From: Parashewanella sp965200795
Lineage (GTDB): Bacteria > Pseudomonadota > Gammaproteobacteria > Enterobacterales > Shewanellaceae
Reading direction: 5' to 3'
DNA length: 64,000 nt
Assembly (NCBI GenBank): GCA_965200795.1
Contig: CBDAVB010000021.1
Location: 39,212-103,211, forward strand
The position numbers and the translations under genes were made by a program. Below the pieces are notes generated by a model. The model was not told the origin of the DNA. It saw nothing but the letters and a program-made list of their open reading frames with translations, and did not search any database. This document shows, one piece after another, positions 8,570 through 17,452 of this stretch. How positions within the stretch are numbered: position 1 is the first letter of the stretch; the number at the start of each line of letters is the position of its first letter.

Positions 8570-10154
8570 AGTTAAATGTAACTATTCAGCTCACTGAACA
8601 AAAATATCTGGCAAATGCCCGCTAAATAACAGGTTTAGCGCAGTTGAAGCAGTTATATCTTGCTTTCTGCAACTCGAAATATAACTTCGTATAGCACAGA
8701 AGTTTTCTGCGCCTTCTATACTCCTAAAGCAGCCGGATATTTTCTGATGAACTTTGGTCATCCTGATGTCATTTTCAGCTAGATTGTTGGTAAATGGCAC
8801 ATCAGGATTAATCATAAACCTCAGAACCTCTTTCTCGTAATCCCTTAGCCGTTCCAGTAGGTTTCTGCTTTTACTTTTTTTGACCCGACCCCGTTTTCCT
8901 TTTTCTTTTGGTGGGGCTGGGCATTCAATTTCACCTTCTTTTATAATTCGGCGATACTCTTTGAGCCTGGCCTTAGCTCTCTGATAACCGAGCCGTCCGC
9001 CTGAATCTTCAACTTCTTTGTGAATATCAAAAAGCAACTCCTGAAGCTTCTTCGCCCAAGCCTGGTCTTCTTTATCTGAAGCAAACTCCAGCTCCCTAAC
9101 GTGGTGTGAATTACAAAGCCCGTGTAAGCAGTCATATTTGAAGTAAGGTTTCCAATGGTCGTGAACTAACACACCTTGGTAATTCGGTAAAACACCCGCT
9201 GCATCTGTCGCTTCCTTACCTCTTTTCTTATGACAAGTGAAATATGTCCACTGAGTCGCAGAGGCTGTATGCAGCCAATGTTTGCTGCCATTGACGTTCA
9301 TGCCTGTCTCATCGGCATGAAGTACAGATGAGCCGCAAAGCCGGGATTTTATTACATCAAGTGCGCCCGATTCTTTGACCAGCTGAGTCGCTTGAGTATT
9401 GAAATTAACCAGTGTTCCTGAGCTAATCGGAAGCTGAAGCTGGTCGGCAAAGTATTCTCTGATCCTGTCATAAGGCAAGAGCTGATATTGTGATAAATAA
9501 ACGGCATGAGCTTTAACGCCTTCACCGTATTGCACCGACTGTGTGACTTGCCCGGGGAACTCAGCCGTATAGCGATTACCTTGTTCATCTTCTAATATTT
9601 GAGCCTGATACTCTGTAACGATGGTTTTGAATTCGATATCAAAGACCTGACGCTTTTCAACGCCAATTTCTTTGTAATTTCCTTTGGGAAGTTTGCGCTT
9701 GTCGAGTTTCAGTACTTCAACGATATCAGGCTTATCGATTTGTTTGAGCGTAGTACCCGAATGACCTTTTTGACCACCTGGTTTGCCATTGCCTTTAGAT
9801 TTTTTCTTCTTGTTATCGTCATCATCTGTAGAAGGTGGCTTGCTGCTGTTTTTGCTGTTCAATCCGATGCGGTTAGTTAAGATCATGACAAGCATAAGCA
9901 AAGTTTCAATGGCCAATTTCAATGCTGGCGTCACTGTGTTGTCAGCTTCTAATTGTTGTTTGACATGTGCAATAGTTGCGTCAACGTCAATGCCATTAAC
10001 TTTCAAAATAAACCACGAATTAACAGAGAATGTTAATAGCATGACATGTTAAAAATAGTAGTCAAACGATCGCTGATGATCGATTAAAATAATGTTTCAA
10101 CCGTTGTTATTTTGAACGAATTGAGTCAACTAGGCTGAATAGTTACAGTTAAAT
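8570..10154 (-). mobile_element. IS66-type insertion sequence with 8-bp target duplication
   Basis: The element spans 8578-10146. It begins GTAACTATTCAGC and ends with the exact complement GCTGAATAGTTAC. The octamer AGTTAAAT occurs directly outside both ends (8570-8577 and 10147-10154), a perfect 8-bp duplication as expected for IS66-family transposition. Only one gene, of TnpC type, is present; the accessory tnpA and tnpB genes of classical IS66 elements are absent. The intact duplication points to a recent insertion. Confidence 0.88.
8591..10042 (-). CDS. IS66-family transposase (TnpC type)
   Basis: The 483-residue transposase has an N-terminal coiled or leucine-rich part, then SKNSSKPPSTD and the Lys/Gly-rich GGQKGHSG linker typical of IS66 TnpC. 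A central part with LHADETGMNVNG (catalytic Asp) and VHDHWKPYF follows, and a C-terminal PFTNNLAENDIRMTKVHQKISG holds the catalytic Glu. The annotated N-terminus (MLLTFSVNSW) is unusual; translation could start further in, for instance near the VNGIDVDATIAHVKQQLE segment. The frame is complete and the element has intact ends. Confidence 0.85.
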   Translation of the reverse strand: MLLTFSVNSWFILKVNGIDVDATIAHVKQQLEADNTVTPALKLAIETLLMLVMILTNRIGLNSKNSSKPPSTDDDDNKKKKSKGNGKPGGQKGHSGTTLKQIDKPDIVEVLKLDKRKLPKGNYKEIGVEKRQVFDIEFKTIVTEYQAQILEDEQGNRYTAEFPGQVTQSVQYGEGVKAHAVYLSQYQLLPYDRIREYFADQLQLPISSGTLVNFNTQATQLVKESGALDVIKSRLCGSSVLHADETGMNVNGSKHWLHTASATQWTYFTCHKKRGKEATDAAGVLPNYQGVLVHDHWKPYFKYDCLHGLCNSHHVRELEFASDKEDQAWAKKLQELLFDIHKEVEDSGGRLGYQRAKARLKEYRRIIKEGEIECPAPPKEKGKRGRVKKSKSRNLLERLRDYEKEVLRFMINPDVPFTNNLAENDIRMTKVHQKISGCFRSIEGAENFCAIRSYISSCRKQDITASTALNLLFSGHLPDIFVQ

Positions 10155-10321
10155 AAGATGTGAAACGTTTCGGTCGGACAGACGACATAAGCTTGACCGT
10201 TTAGTTGCTGATAAGATATTGAAAATAAATGTAATAAATAGCAAAACATTATAACAAAAAATCTTCAACCTGTTATTGTCGATTTGCAAGTCTATCGGTA
10301 AATCAGTTCAGGAGGCAAAAC

Positions 10322-11548
10322 ATGTCTTTATCAAAACTAATTGTTATAACGATTATCGGACTAGTAACTGCACTTGGTTCTGTAAATGTTACTGCGGCAC
10401 CAAAAAAAATCCATCGGCTGTTTTTTCTTGGTGACAGCTTATCTGATGACGGAGGCGATAATTCTACTTGGTATTTATTAAAAGTACTTAACGGCAAAAT
10501 GGGGGATGAAGGTGTCGACTACATACAGCCATGGGTCAGAGGATGGCTGTCTGAAAGGATCCCCGATTACGGTGAGATTTGCAGTATTAGTATCGTACCT
10601 TGTCGGACAGTAGAAAAAGAAGCGCTGAAAGGAATTATCGATATACTGAAGGATTCAGGCGAGGTGCCTATCTTACCACCGGATTTTTATTATAAAGGTC
10701 ATTGGAGCAACGGACCGGTTTGGCCGGAATATCTTGCTCCCATGATGGGCATTTCTACTTCGGATAAAACTCATTACATTAACGCCTCTCACGGAGGAAG
10801 CTGGTCATTGTGCGTCGGCGATAAGACGCTTGGGTTTGATGATTTGACGGGAAATCTCGAGACCGTTGCTGAGGATATGGTAAATGGCAGCCTGATTCCG
10901 CCTTGTCTTAAGCTTATCGCTAAAGGGATCAACTATAAATATGGTAACTACCAGCCAGACGATATGGTTATTATCTTCTTTGGCGCAAATGACTACTTGA
11001 ATCTGTACCAGGATCCAAAGAGAGTCGTTGAGGCGCAATCTGAAATCGTTGAGGATGCGATTAGCAAAGGCGCAAAAAATATAGCCTGGCTAACTGTACC
11101 TGATATTGCCAAAACACCTCGATTTTTGAATGGTCCGATTGATAAAGCAGCTAAAGTCTATAAACTCATCAGCACTCATAACAGTTTACTGAAAGAAGCC
11201 TTTGATAGGCTTAATAATAAGTATTCTAGTCAAAACGTTAATTTGCTATTTGTGGATGCAAAAAAAGTCTTTGACGACCTCCTCAAGAATGCCAATAATT
11301 ACGGTTTTTCGGTGGTAGACCATCCCTGTTCTACCTATCCTGTCCCCGGTCTTGACGATGGCCAATTAATTAATAAAGGTTCAGGTTTTGGTGCCAGTGA
11401 CATGAGCGCATCAAACGGTAGCATTTGTAAAAATGAGGGAGAATATATGTTTTGGGACAGCGTTCACCCCACTACATTAACTCATAAGATCATCGCGCAA
11501 AAAGCCTGTGACATACTAAAGCAAGCTGGCTATCAATGTAACAGATAA
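10322..11548 (+). CDS. Secreted GDSL-type lipase / acyltransferase
   Basis: The 408-residue protein has a Sec signal peptide (hydrophobic LIVITIIGLVTALGSVNVTA, cleavage near AAP). SGNH-hydrolase blocks follow: block I FFLGDSLSDDGG with the nucleophile Ser, GHWSNGPVWPEYLA, block III FFGANDY with the oxyanion Asn, and block V FWDSVHPT with the catalytic Asp and His. The length and the SNGPVWPEYL segment resemble bacterial phospholipase A/glycerophospholipid-cholesterol acyltransferases and thermolabile haemolysin relatives. The exact substrate cannot be read from sequence. AGGAGG precedes ATG 10322 at good spacing. It lies alone between two insertion sequences, which suggests a mobile or accessory gene. 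Confidence 0.85.
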   Translation: MSLSKLIVITIIGLVTALGSVNVTAAPKKIHRLFFLGDSLSDDGGDNSTWYLLKVLNGKMGDEGVDYIQPWVRGWLSERIPDYGEICSISIVPCRTVEKEALKGIIDILKDSGEVPILPPDFYYKGHWSNGPVWPEYLAPMMGISTSDKTHYINASHGGSWSLCVGDKTLGFDDLTGNLETVAEDMVNGSLIPPCLKLIAKGINYKYGNYQPDDMVIIFFGANDYLNLYQDPKRVVEAQSEIVEDAISKGAKNIAWLTVPDIAKTPRFLNGPIDKAAKVYKLISTHNSLLKEAFDRLNNKYSSQNVNLLFVDAKKVFDDLLKNANNYGFSVVDHPCSTYPVPGLDDGQLINKGSGFGASDMSASNGSICKNEGEYMFWDSVHPTTLTHKIIAQKACDILKQAGYQCNR

Positions 11549-11593
11549 TTTTCTCATTTTGATTTTATCGGCCTTTTTAGGCACCGAGTGAAA

Positions 11594-11618
11594 TACCCCG
11601 CTCTTAAGTCGCGGGGTA
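11594..11618. terminator. GC-rich hairpin after the lipase gene
   Basis: TACCCCGC and GCGGGGTA form a perfect 8-bp stem around a 9-base loop, about 45 bp after the lipase stop. No clear T-run follows, so it could be an imperfect terminator or the relic end of an IS200/IS605-type element, whose ends carry such hairpins. Confidence 0.4.
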
Positions 11619-11848
11619 ACCACACCCCTTAATGTTGTATCATGGAAAACAATGATAACTCTGAAGTCTTAATTTTATAACTTAGCTTATCATGCTCTTA
11701 TCGGGTATTTTTGTTCCGAATTAAATGACTCGATTAATTTTCAGATAACTTGACTTAATCATTTACGATTTGTAATAAGGGACGTTGCGATTTAAATTTT
11801 ACCGCAATAGTATAGTTGAGTTCTTAAAATCGTTTATGTTGCTGCCAG

Positions 11849-13056
11849 ATGTCTACTTCAATTTACATTTCTAGCGAGTCCAAACGGATAATCAAACTTG
11901 CCTCAAATAAACTTCACGGAATGGAAAAAAGAGTCTTTATGGCTGAAGTGTCTAAAACGTTCTGCTGTGGGAGTCCTAGATTAACGGAAACGGAGTTTGG
12001 CTGGGGGAGAAAAGCTGTAGAACTCGGGCTTCATGAGCTGGAAACCGGGTTTGAATGCTTTGGGCATTATGAAGGAAAGCATAGAAGTGAGGAGAATAAT
12101 CCTCAGCTGGAGGTAGATATTCGGGCGTTAGTCGATCCAGAGTCACAAGCTGATCCAAAATTCAAAAATTCATTTGCTTACACTCGAATTACAGCTAAAG
12201 GTGTTCGTAAAAAGCTGATTGAGGAAAAAGGCTGGGACTGTGAAGAGTTACCAAAAGAAAGAACGATTAATGACATTTTGAATCGACTCGGTTACAAACT
12301 GAAGCGAGTTCAAAAAACCAGGCCACAAAAAAAATTCCTGAAACAGACGCCATCTTTAAAAATGTAAATAAAATTAAAAAAGAAACAGCAGGGAATAAAA
12401 AAGTTATCCGTATAAGTATAGATTGCAAAGCCACGGTTAATTTGGGTGAATTTTCTCGACACGGTCAATCCGGAGGGATTGATGCGGTGCAAGCTTTAGA
12501 TCACGACATGGATGTAAAAGATAAGCTTATCCCGTTCGGAATACTGAACCTGGAAAACGACCAGCTTCATGTGTTTTATGGTAACTCAAGTAAAACCAGC
12601 GACTTCATTTGTGACGCTTTAGAGTGGTGGTGGAATTTAGTTAAAGACGAACATCCAGAGGTAGAGGAGCTGGTTATTTTTTCAGATAATGGCTCAGAAA
12701 ATAGTGGATGCCGGACTCAGTATCTTTTTAGATTAAAACAGTTTAGTGAAAGATCGAAACTGAGGATTCACAACGTTTACTACCCACCTTATCACAGCAA
12801 ATATAACCCAATTGAGCGGGTTTGGTCATCTTTAGAAAAGCATTGGAATGGTACATTACTGAATTCAGTGAATACTGTTCTGGAGTGGACGAAAACAATG
12901 ACTTGGAAGGCTATGACTCCAGTTGTCAATTTAATTGATAAGGTTTACTCAAAAGGAGTCAAGCTAACAAAAAGTGAAAAAGAAGATGTCGAAGATAAAA
13001 TCATCCGAAATAGTGAATTACCTAAGTGGGATCTACTTATCATGCCAGAATGGTAA
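11849..13056 (+). pseudogene. ISAzo13-family transposase in two frames joined at an A8 run
   Basis: The first frame (11849-12367) holds the N-terminal part (GWGRKAVELGLHELETG; RITAKGVRKKLIEEKGWD; TINDILNRLGYKLKRVQK). The rest lies in the -1 frame and ends at 13056: KKIPETDAIFKNVNKIKK, then RISIDCKATVNLGEFSR, FSDNGSENSG and YYPPYHSKYNPIERVWSSLE, closing with the WKAMTPVVNLIDKVYSKGVK block. The frames meet at eight A residues (12327-12334; CAA AAA AAA TTC), where -1 slippage gives Q-K-K-I-P and a full-length protein of about 402 residues. It may be an ordinary single-base insertion, or expression by ribosomal or polymerase slippage. All DDE-type motifs are present in the joined product. The start at 11849 is uncertain. 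Confidence 0.75.
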
Positions 13057-13116
13057 ATTCTTAACTGCGAGATCCCTTATCATGCCAGAATGGTAAATTC
13101 TTAACTGCGAGATCCC
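13037..13116 (+). repeat. Perfect 40-bp tandem duplication
   Basis: Units 13037-13076 and 13077-13116 are identical over 40 bp. Each contains the end of the transposase gene with its stop codon and the right terminal repeat of the ISAzo13-type element, so the element has two successive right ends. Confidence 0.9.
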
Positions 13117-13129
13117 TAACCTAATAATT

Positions 13130-13305
13130 AAAAAAGCAGGGCTTGTTTATTTGCCTGCGTCGAGGCGAAGCCGGTGAAGGTGCCGGATGAAACATAACAA
13201 CAGAGCCGTGTGAGGGAAAACCTCATGAACGGCATCGACGAGGGGGCTGCTGGATAAGTATTCAAAACGAAGCCAGCAGCCTGCTCTACTTGAGGAGCCT
13301 TTCAT
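13130..13305 (+). ncRNA. Group II intron-like RNA remnant
   Basis: The segment contains GAGCCGTGTGAGGGAAAACC with a partner CTCATGAACGGC, then CGACGAGGGGGCTGCTGG and, after a short loop, CCAGCAGCCTGCTCTACTT. This hairpin series resembles the conserved part of bacterial group II introns that lies next to their reverse-transcriptase gene. No reverse-transcriptase frame and no complete domain V are visible, so it is best read as a truncated remnant. The assignment is by recall of the motif, not by covariance search. Confidence 0.45.
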
Positions 13306-13329
13306 TTATGTATCTATGGTATCTGGATT

Positions 13330-15606
13330 TTATAACTTCTCAAAATCATCAACATTAATCGCGGCTAATCGCAATTCATCGGCGTGTTGCAACCGCTCAT
13401 ACTCCAGCTGACTGATAACGTCATTTTCTAACGCTGAGTCAAATAGCGCCGTTCCACGGAGTTTTCGCATGAGCGAGCCTGATTTTTGAGCTTCGGCCAT
13501 TTTCTTATGAATATGACGACAGTCGTATTGCGCTAAGAATGCATTTTCAACTTCAGCGATACCCCCAGTATCGCCATCAAAAGCGGAACATAAGAAAGTA
13601 ATGCGGTTTCTCGCGGGACAAGGCTTCGACATCGCTGTGGTTATGTCAATCACCAGCTTATCAGACGGCATTTTAAAGCGATTACCCATCGGGAAGATTA
13701 ATGCTCTTAATACCCAGGCAACGGGCTTATTCGGGAAATTTCTGATCGCATCTTGCATTGCTTTAGCCGCTGAATGTAAACGCTCTTGCATTACATAATG
13801 CACAACCGGTAAATCATCTTGTTGGTGGCCGTTATCTTCAAAGAACTTAAGAGCGGCTGAACCCATGTAAAGCTGACTTAATACATCACCGAGACGAGCT
13901 GATAGCATTTCTTTACGTTTTAAATCACCGCCTAAAATCAGCATCGCGACATCTGTAATAAACGCTAAAGCCGCGGAAATACGAGTCATATCTTTATAAT
14001 ATTGCCGCGTTTCACCAGCGACAGGGCTGGAGGCAAGCTTACTGCCGGATAAAGCATGAACAAAAGCCGTTCCCGCGTTACGGCAGGCATAGCCGATATG
14101 ACCCGTTAACAGCTTATCAAAACGATCAAGCGCCGCTGACTTATCTTCCATCACCGCCGTCTCCATTTCCGGAATCACATACGGATGGCAGCGGGTTGCG
14201 CCTTGGCCGAAGATCATTAATGATCGGGTAAGAATGTTAGCACCCTCAACCGTAATTGAAATCGGCAATCCCATGTAGCCTTGACCTAAATAGTTTTTAT
14301 TTCCTAGCTGGATACTTTTACCGGACTGAATATCCATCGCATCATTAACCACTTTACGGCCAAGCTCAGTCATGTGGTATTTAGCCATCGCCGTAACGAC
14401 GGACGGTTTAACTTTTAAATCGATTCCAGTTGTTGTTAAACGTCTCGCCGCCTCCAGCTGATAGGTATTAGCAATGATTCTTGCCATTGCTTCTTGAACC
14501 CCTTCAAAACGGCCAATCGACAAGCCGAATTGCTGACGAACATAACTGTATGCGGTCGTCGTTTTAGTGGCGACATGTCCGGATGATGTCGCTAATGCCG
14601 GTAACGAGATACCACGGCCGGCGGATAAGCATTCTACCAGCATTCTCCAGCCGCGGCCGGCATATTGCGGGCCGCCGATAATCCAGTCTAAAGGAATAAA
14701 GACGTCTTCACCTTGAGTCGTACCGTTCATAAAGGCTAAGCCCATAGGATCATGACGGTTACCGATTTTCACGCCTTCATGACTGGTCGGAATCAGCGCG
14801 CAAGTAATACCGAGTTCTTCTTTATCACCGAGCAGATTGTCAGGATCACGCATCTGGAACGCCAGACCAAGAACCGTAGCTACCGGCGCCAGAGTGATAT
14901 AACGTTTATTCCAAGTCAGCGATAAACCGAGAACTTCCTCGCCTTCGAATTCCCGGCGGCAGACAACACCGGTATCAGGAATGCCGCCGGCATCACTGCC
15001 CGCTTCCGGACCTGTCAGAGCAAAACACGGGATTTCGCGACCGTCGGCAAGGCGCGGCAACCAATAGTCACGCTGCTCTTTTGTGCCGTAATGAGTCAAT
15101 AACTCACCCGGACCAAGCGAGTTCGGCACCATGACTGTCACTGCCGCACTCACACTTCGAGTCGCCAGCATCGAAACGATAGTTGAGTTGGCGAAAGCGG
15201 AAAACTCCCTTCCGCCGAACTTTCTCGGAATGATCAGAGAGAAAAACCCTTCTTTTTTAAAGTAATCCCAGAGTTCAGGCGGTAAATCACGACGATTGCG
15301 AACAATGTCATAGTCATCGATCATGCCTAACGCTGTCTTCACTTGATTTTCCGTGAAGTCCTTTTCTTCAGCGCTTAACCGCGGACGGCCGTAATTGTGC
15401 AACGTATTCCAGTCAGGCTTACCTCTGAACAGCTCACCCTCCCACCATACGTCACCGGCTTCCATCGCTTCTTTTTCTGTTTCAGACAGAGGAGGAAGTA
15501 CCTTTTTAAAAAAATTGAACGCTGGCTTAGTAACCAGCTTCATCCGCAAATCTCGAACGCCGAAAATAACGGCGATGATCACAATTAGCAGTACAACAAT
15601 AGTCAT
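13330..15606 (-). CDS. fadE: Acyl-CoA dehydrogenase, FadE type (copy 1)
   Basis: FadE carries out the first, FAD-dependent step of beta-oxidation, turning acyl-CoA into trans-2-enoyl-CoA. This 758-residue copy has an N-terminal hydrophobic anchor (residues 1-17, IVVLLIVIIAVIFGV), the dehydrogenase core with CFALTGPEAGSDAGGIPDTG, WNKRYITLAPVATVLGLAF and SITVEGANILTRSLMIFGQGA, and a C-terminal DUF1974-type region. It lacks the extra membrane segments of the longer copy at 42328-44775. It follows the psrA-like gene by 18 bp on the same strand, so both are probably one transcript controlled by the palindrome at 16282-16301. Chain-length preference cannot be deduced. Confidence 0.92.
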   Translation of the reverse strand: MTIVVLLIVIIAVIFGVRDLRMKLVTKPAFNFFKKVLPPLSETEKEAMEAGDVWWEGELFRGKPDWNTLHNYGRPRLSAEEKDFTENQVKTALGMIDDYDIVRNRRDLPPELWDYFKKEGFFSLIIPRKFGGREFSAFANSTIVSMLATRSVSAAVTVMVPNSLGPGELLTHYGTKEQRDYWLPRLADGREIPCFALTGPEAGSDAGGIPDTGVVCRREFEGEEVLGLSLTWNKRYITLAPVATVLGLAFQMRDPDNLLGDKEELGITCALIPTSHEGVKIGNRHDPMGLAFMNGTTQGEDVFIPLDWIIGGPQYAGRGWRMLVECLSAGRGISLPALATSSGHVATKTTTAYSYVRQQFGLSIGRFEGVQEAMARIIANTYQLEAARRLTTTGIDLKVKPSVVTAMAKYHMTELGRKVVNDAMDIQSGKSIQLGNKNYLGQGYMGLPISITVEGANILTRSLMIFGQGATRCHPYVIPEMETAVMEDKSAALDRFDKLLTGHIGYACRNAGTAFVHALSGSKLASSPVAGETRQYYKDMTRISAALAFITDVAMLILGGDLKRKEMLSARLGDVLSQLYMGSAALKFFEDNGHQQDDLPVVHYVMQERLHSAAKAMQDAIRNFPNKPVAWVLRALIFPMGNRFKMPSDKLVIDITTAMSKPCPARNRITFLCSAFDGDTGGIAEVENAFLAQYDCRHIHKKMAEAQKSGSLMRKLRGTALFDSALENDVISQLEYERLQHADELRLAAINVDDFEKL

Positions 15607-15624
15607 AGCAAAACCTTTTGCCGG

Positions 15625-16263
15625 TTAGTTTGAATCAGCAACAGGTACTGATACACCTGCCGCCATGTAGGGAATAAGTTTTCGAATTACAGCTTCAATG
15701 TCATTTTTTTCATTAAAGTCAGATTCTGCGATTTCGATTAACGCATCGGACGATGCCATAGTGAAAACAACCGTTCCTAGTGTAAAGTGCAGTCTCCAGA
15801 ACATTTCAGCGGCGGGAATATGAGGCACGCACGCTTGAACGGCATGCACAAACTTCATAAGCGGTTCCTGATAATGTGTAGTTATAAACCATCTTAAATG
15901 ACCTTGGCTCTCGAAATATCCTCTTCCCAGTAACTGAAGAAAATAACTCGTGCCCTCATCATGTAACCGATTCATATCCAATAATGGTTGAACGAGACAC
16001 GAGAAAACATCGTTTAAGGTGGCCTTTTCCTTGTGTAAATTTCCAATCGCTTCTGAGGCGGCGGGCATAAACAGATCAAGGTAACGCGCTAACACAGCTC
16101 TGATCAGCTCTTTTTTTGAACCGAAATGATAGTTAACCGATGCTAGGTTAACTTCAGCTTTACTGGTGATAAGTCGTAAGGAAGTTTCTGAAAAACCTCT
16201 TTCTGCGAATAGCTTTTCAGCGGCATTAAGAATCTTAGTTTTTGTGTCTTGTCTTGTAGCCAT
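15625..16263 (-). CDS. psrA: TetR-family fatty-acid regulator, PsrA-like
   Basis: The 212-residue protein has an N-terminal TetR helix-turn-helix (KILNAAEKLFAERGFSETSL, then ASVNYHFGSKKELIRAVLARYL) and a C-terminal ligand/dimer domain (FWRLHFTLGTVVFTMASSDAL). PsrA of Pseudomonas and Shewanella senses long-chain acyl-CoA and represses beta-oxidation genes. Two things support this name here: fadE follows in the same operon, and a perfect AAAC-N4-GTTT palindrome lies just upstream, matching the known PsrA box. It likely represses its own operon. Naming is by context and motif; other TetR-type acyl-CoA sensors remain possible. Confidence 0.75.
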   Translation of the reverse strand: MATRQDTKTKILNAAEKLFAERGFSETSLRLITSKAEVNLASVNYHFGSKKELIRAVLARYLDLFMPAASEAIGNLHKEKATLNDVFSCLVQPLLDMNRLHDEGTSYFLQLLGRGYFESQGHLRWFITTHYQEPLMKFVHAVQACVPHIPAAEMFWRLHFTLGTVVFTMASSDALIEIAESDFNEKNDIEAVIRKLIPYMAAGVSVPVADSN

Positions 16264-16281
16264 TCCATGACCTGATCGTTA

Positions 16282-16301
16282 TTTTAAACACTCGTTTAAA
16301 A
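16282..16301. promoter_or_regulatory. PsrA-type operator upstream of psrA-fadE
   Basis: TTTTAAAC-ACTC-GTTTAAAA is a perfect 8+4+8 palindrome containing AAAC-N4-GTTT, the form described for PsrA boxes. It lies 19 bp before the psrA-like start codon, a position suited to autorepression. Confidence 0.7.
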
Positions 16302-17452
16302 TTACTGCTTAAGTCGAAGAAAGTCAATCGATACCCCCTTTAAAATCACTTTGAATTATTTGTTAATTACATTTTACTCAATGCAAAAAACGTTAATTTT
16401 AGGTAAACTACGCCCGAAAAAATAATAAGGAAGTCATAATTGATGAATTTTTATAACCAGAGACCGGCCAAACTATCTCTTGTTGTCGCTTTAGCGTTTG
16501 GTTTGAGTGCGTGCGGTAACGAAGGAGCGACACAAGCTGAAGCTAAAAAAGCTGATGCGCAACCAACAGTGGCGGAGGCCGCAGCATTCATTAACGACGC
16601 GGAGCGGCAGCTGGCTGACCTATCTATTGAAGCAAACCGCGCGGAATGGATTTACAGTAACTTCATCACTGAAGACACCGCGGCGCTTGCCGCGGCGGTG
16701 GGTCAGAGATACACCGCCAACTCAGTAAAATTTGCCACCGAATCGGCTAAATATGCCGATCTGAATCTTGATCCAGTGAACGAGCGAAAGCTGAATGCAC
16801 TGAGAACAAGCTTGGTGTTACCCGCTCCGCTTGATCCGGAGAAGAACGCAAAGTTAGCTCAAATCAGCGCTGATTTAAACGGCATGTATAGTAAAGGTAA
16901 ATATTGCTTCCGAGACGGTAACTGTATGACCTTACCGGAGCTTTCCGCAATTATGGCGGAATCACGCGATCCGGCGGAACTGCTTGAAGTTTGGCAAGGC
17001 TGGCGTGAAATTTCAAAGCCGATGCGTCCGCTGTTTGAAAATGAAGTCAAACTCGCTAACGAAGGTGCTCAAGATCTGGGATTTAAAGACTTATCAGAAC
17101 TATGGCGCAGCCAATATGACATGGAACCCCAGGCTTTCTCTGATGAATTAGATCGCCTTTGGGGTCAAGTTAAGCCACTTTATGATTCATTACACTGTTA
17201 CGTTCGCGGTGAACTTAACCAAAAATACGGAGATGAGGTCGTCGCTAAAACCGATCCGATTCCCGCTCATCTATTAGGTAATATGTGGGCGCAAAGCTGG
17301 GGCAATATCTATAATGAAGTTTCTCCGGAAAACGGAGATCCGGGCTACGATGTTACTCAGCTTCTGGCCGATAACAATTACGACGAGAAGAAAATGGTGA
17401 AACAAGCTGAGGGCTTTTTTACATCATTAGGTTTCGAACCGCTTCCGGAAAC

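Larger units (their letters stand above)
11779..13116 (+). mobile_element. ISAzo13-type insertion sequence with duplicated right end
   Basis: The left end starting GGGACGTTGCG near 11779 and the right end ending CGCGAGATCCC-like at 13116 form an imperfect inverted repeat of about 26 bp. TAA flanks both ends. The element carries one transposase gene split by a frameshift at an A8 run. The last 40 bp, including the right terminal repeat and the transposase C-terminus, occur twice in tandem. Confidence 0.6.
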
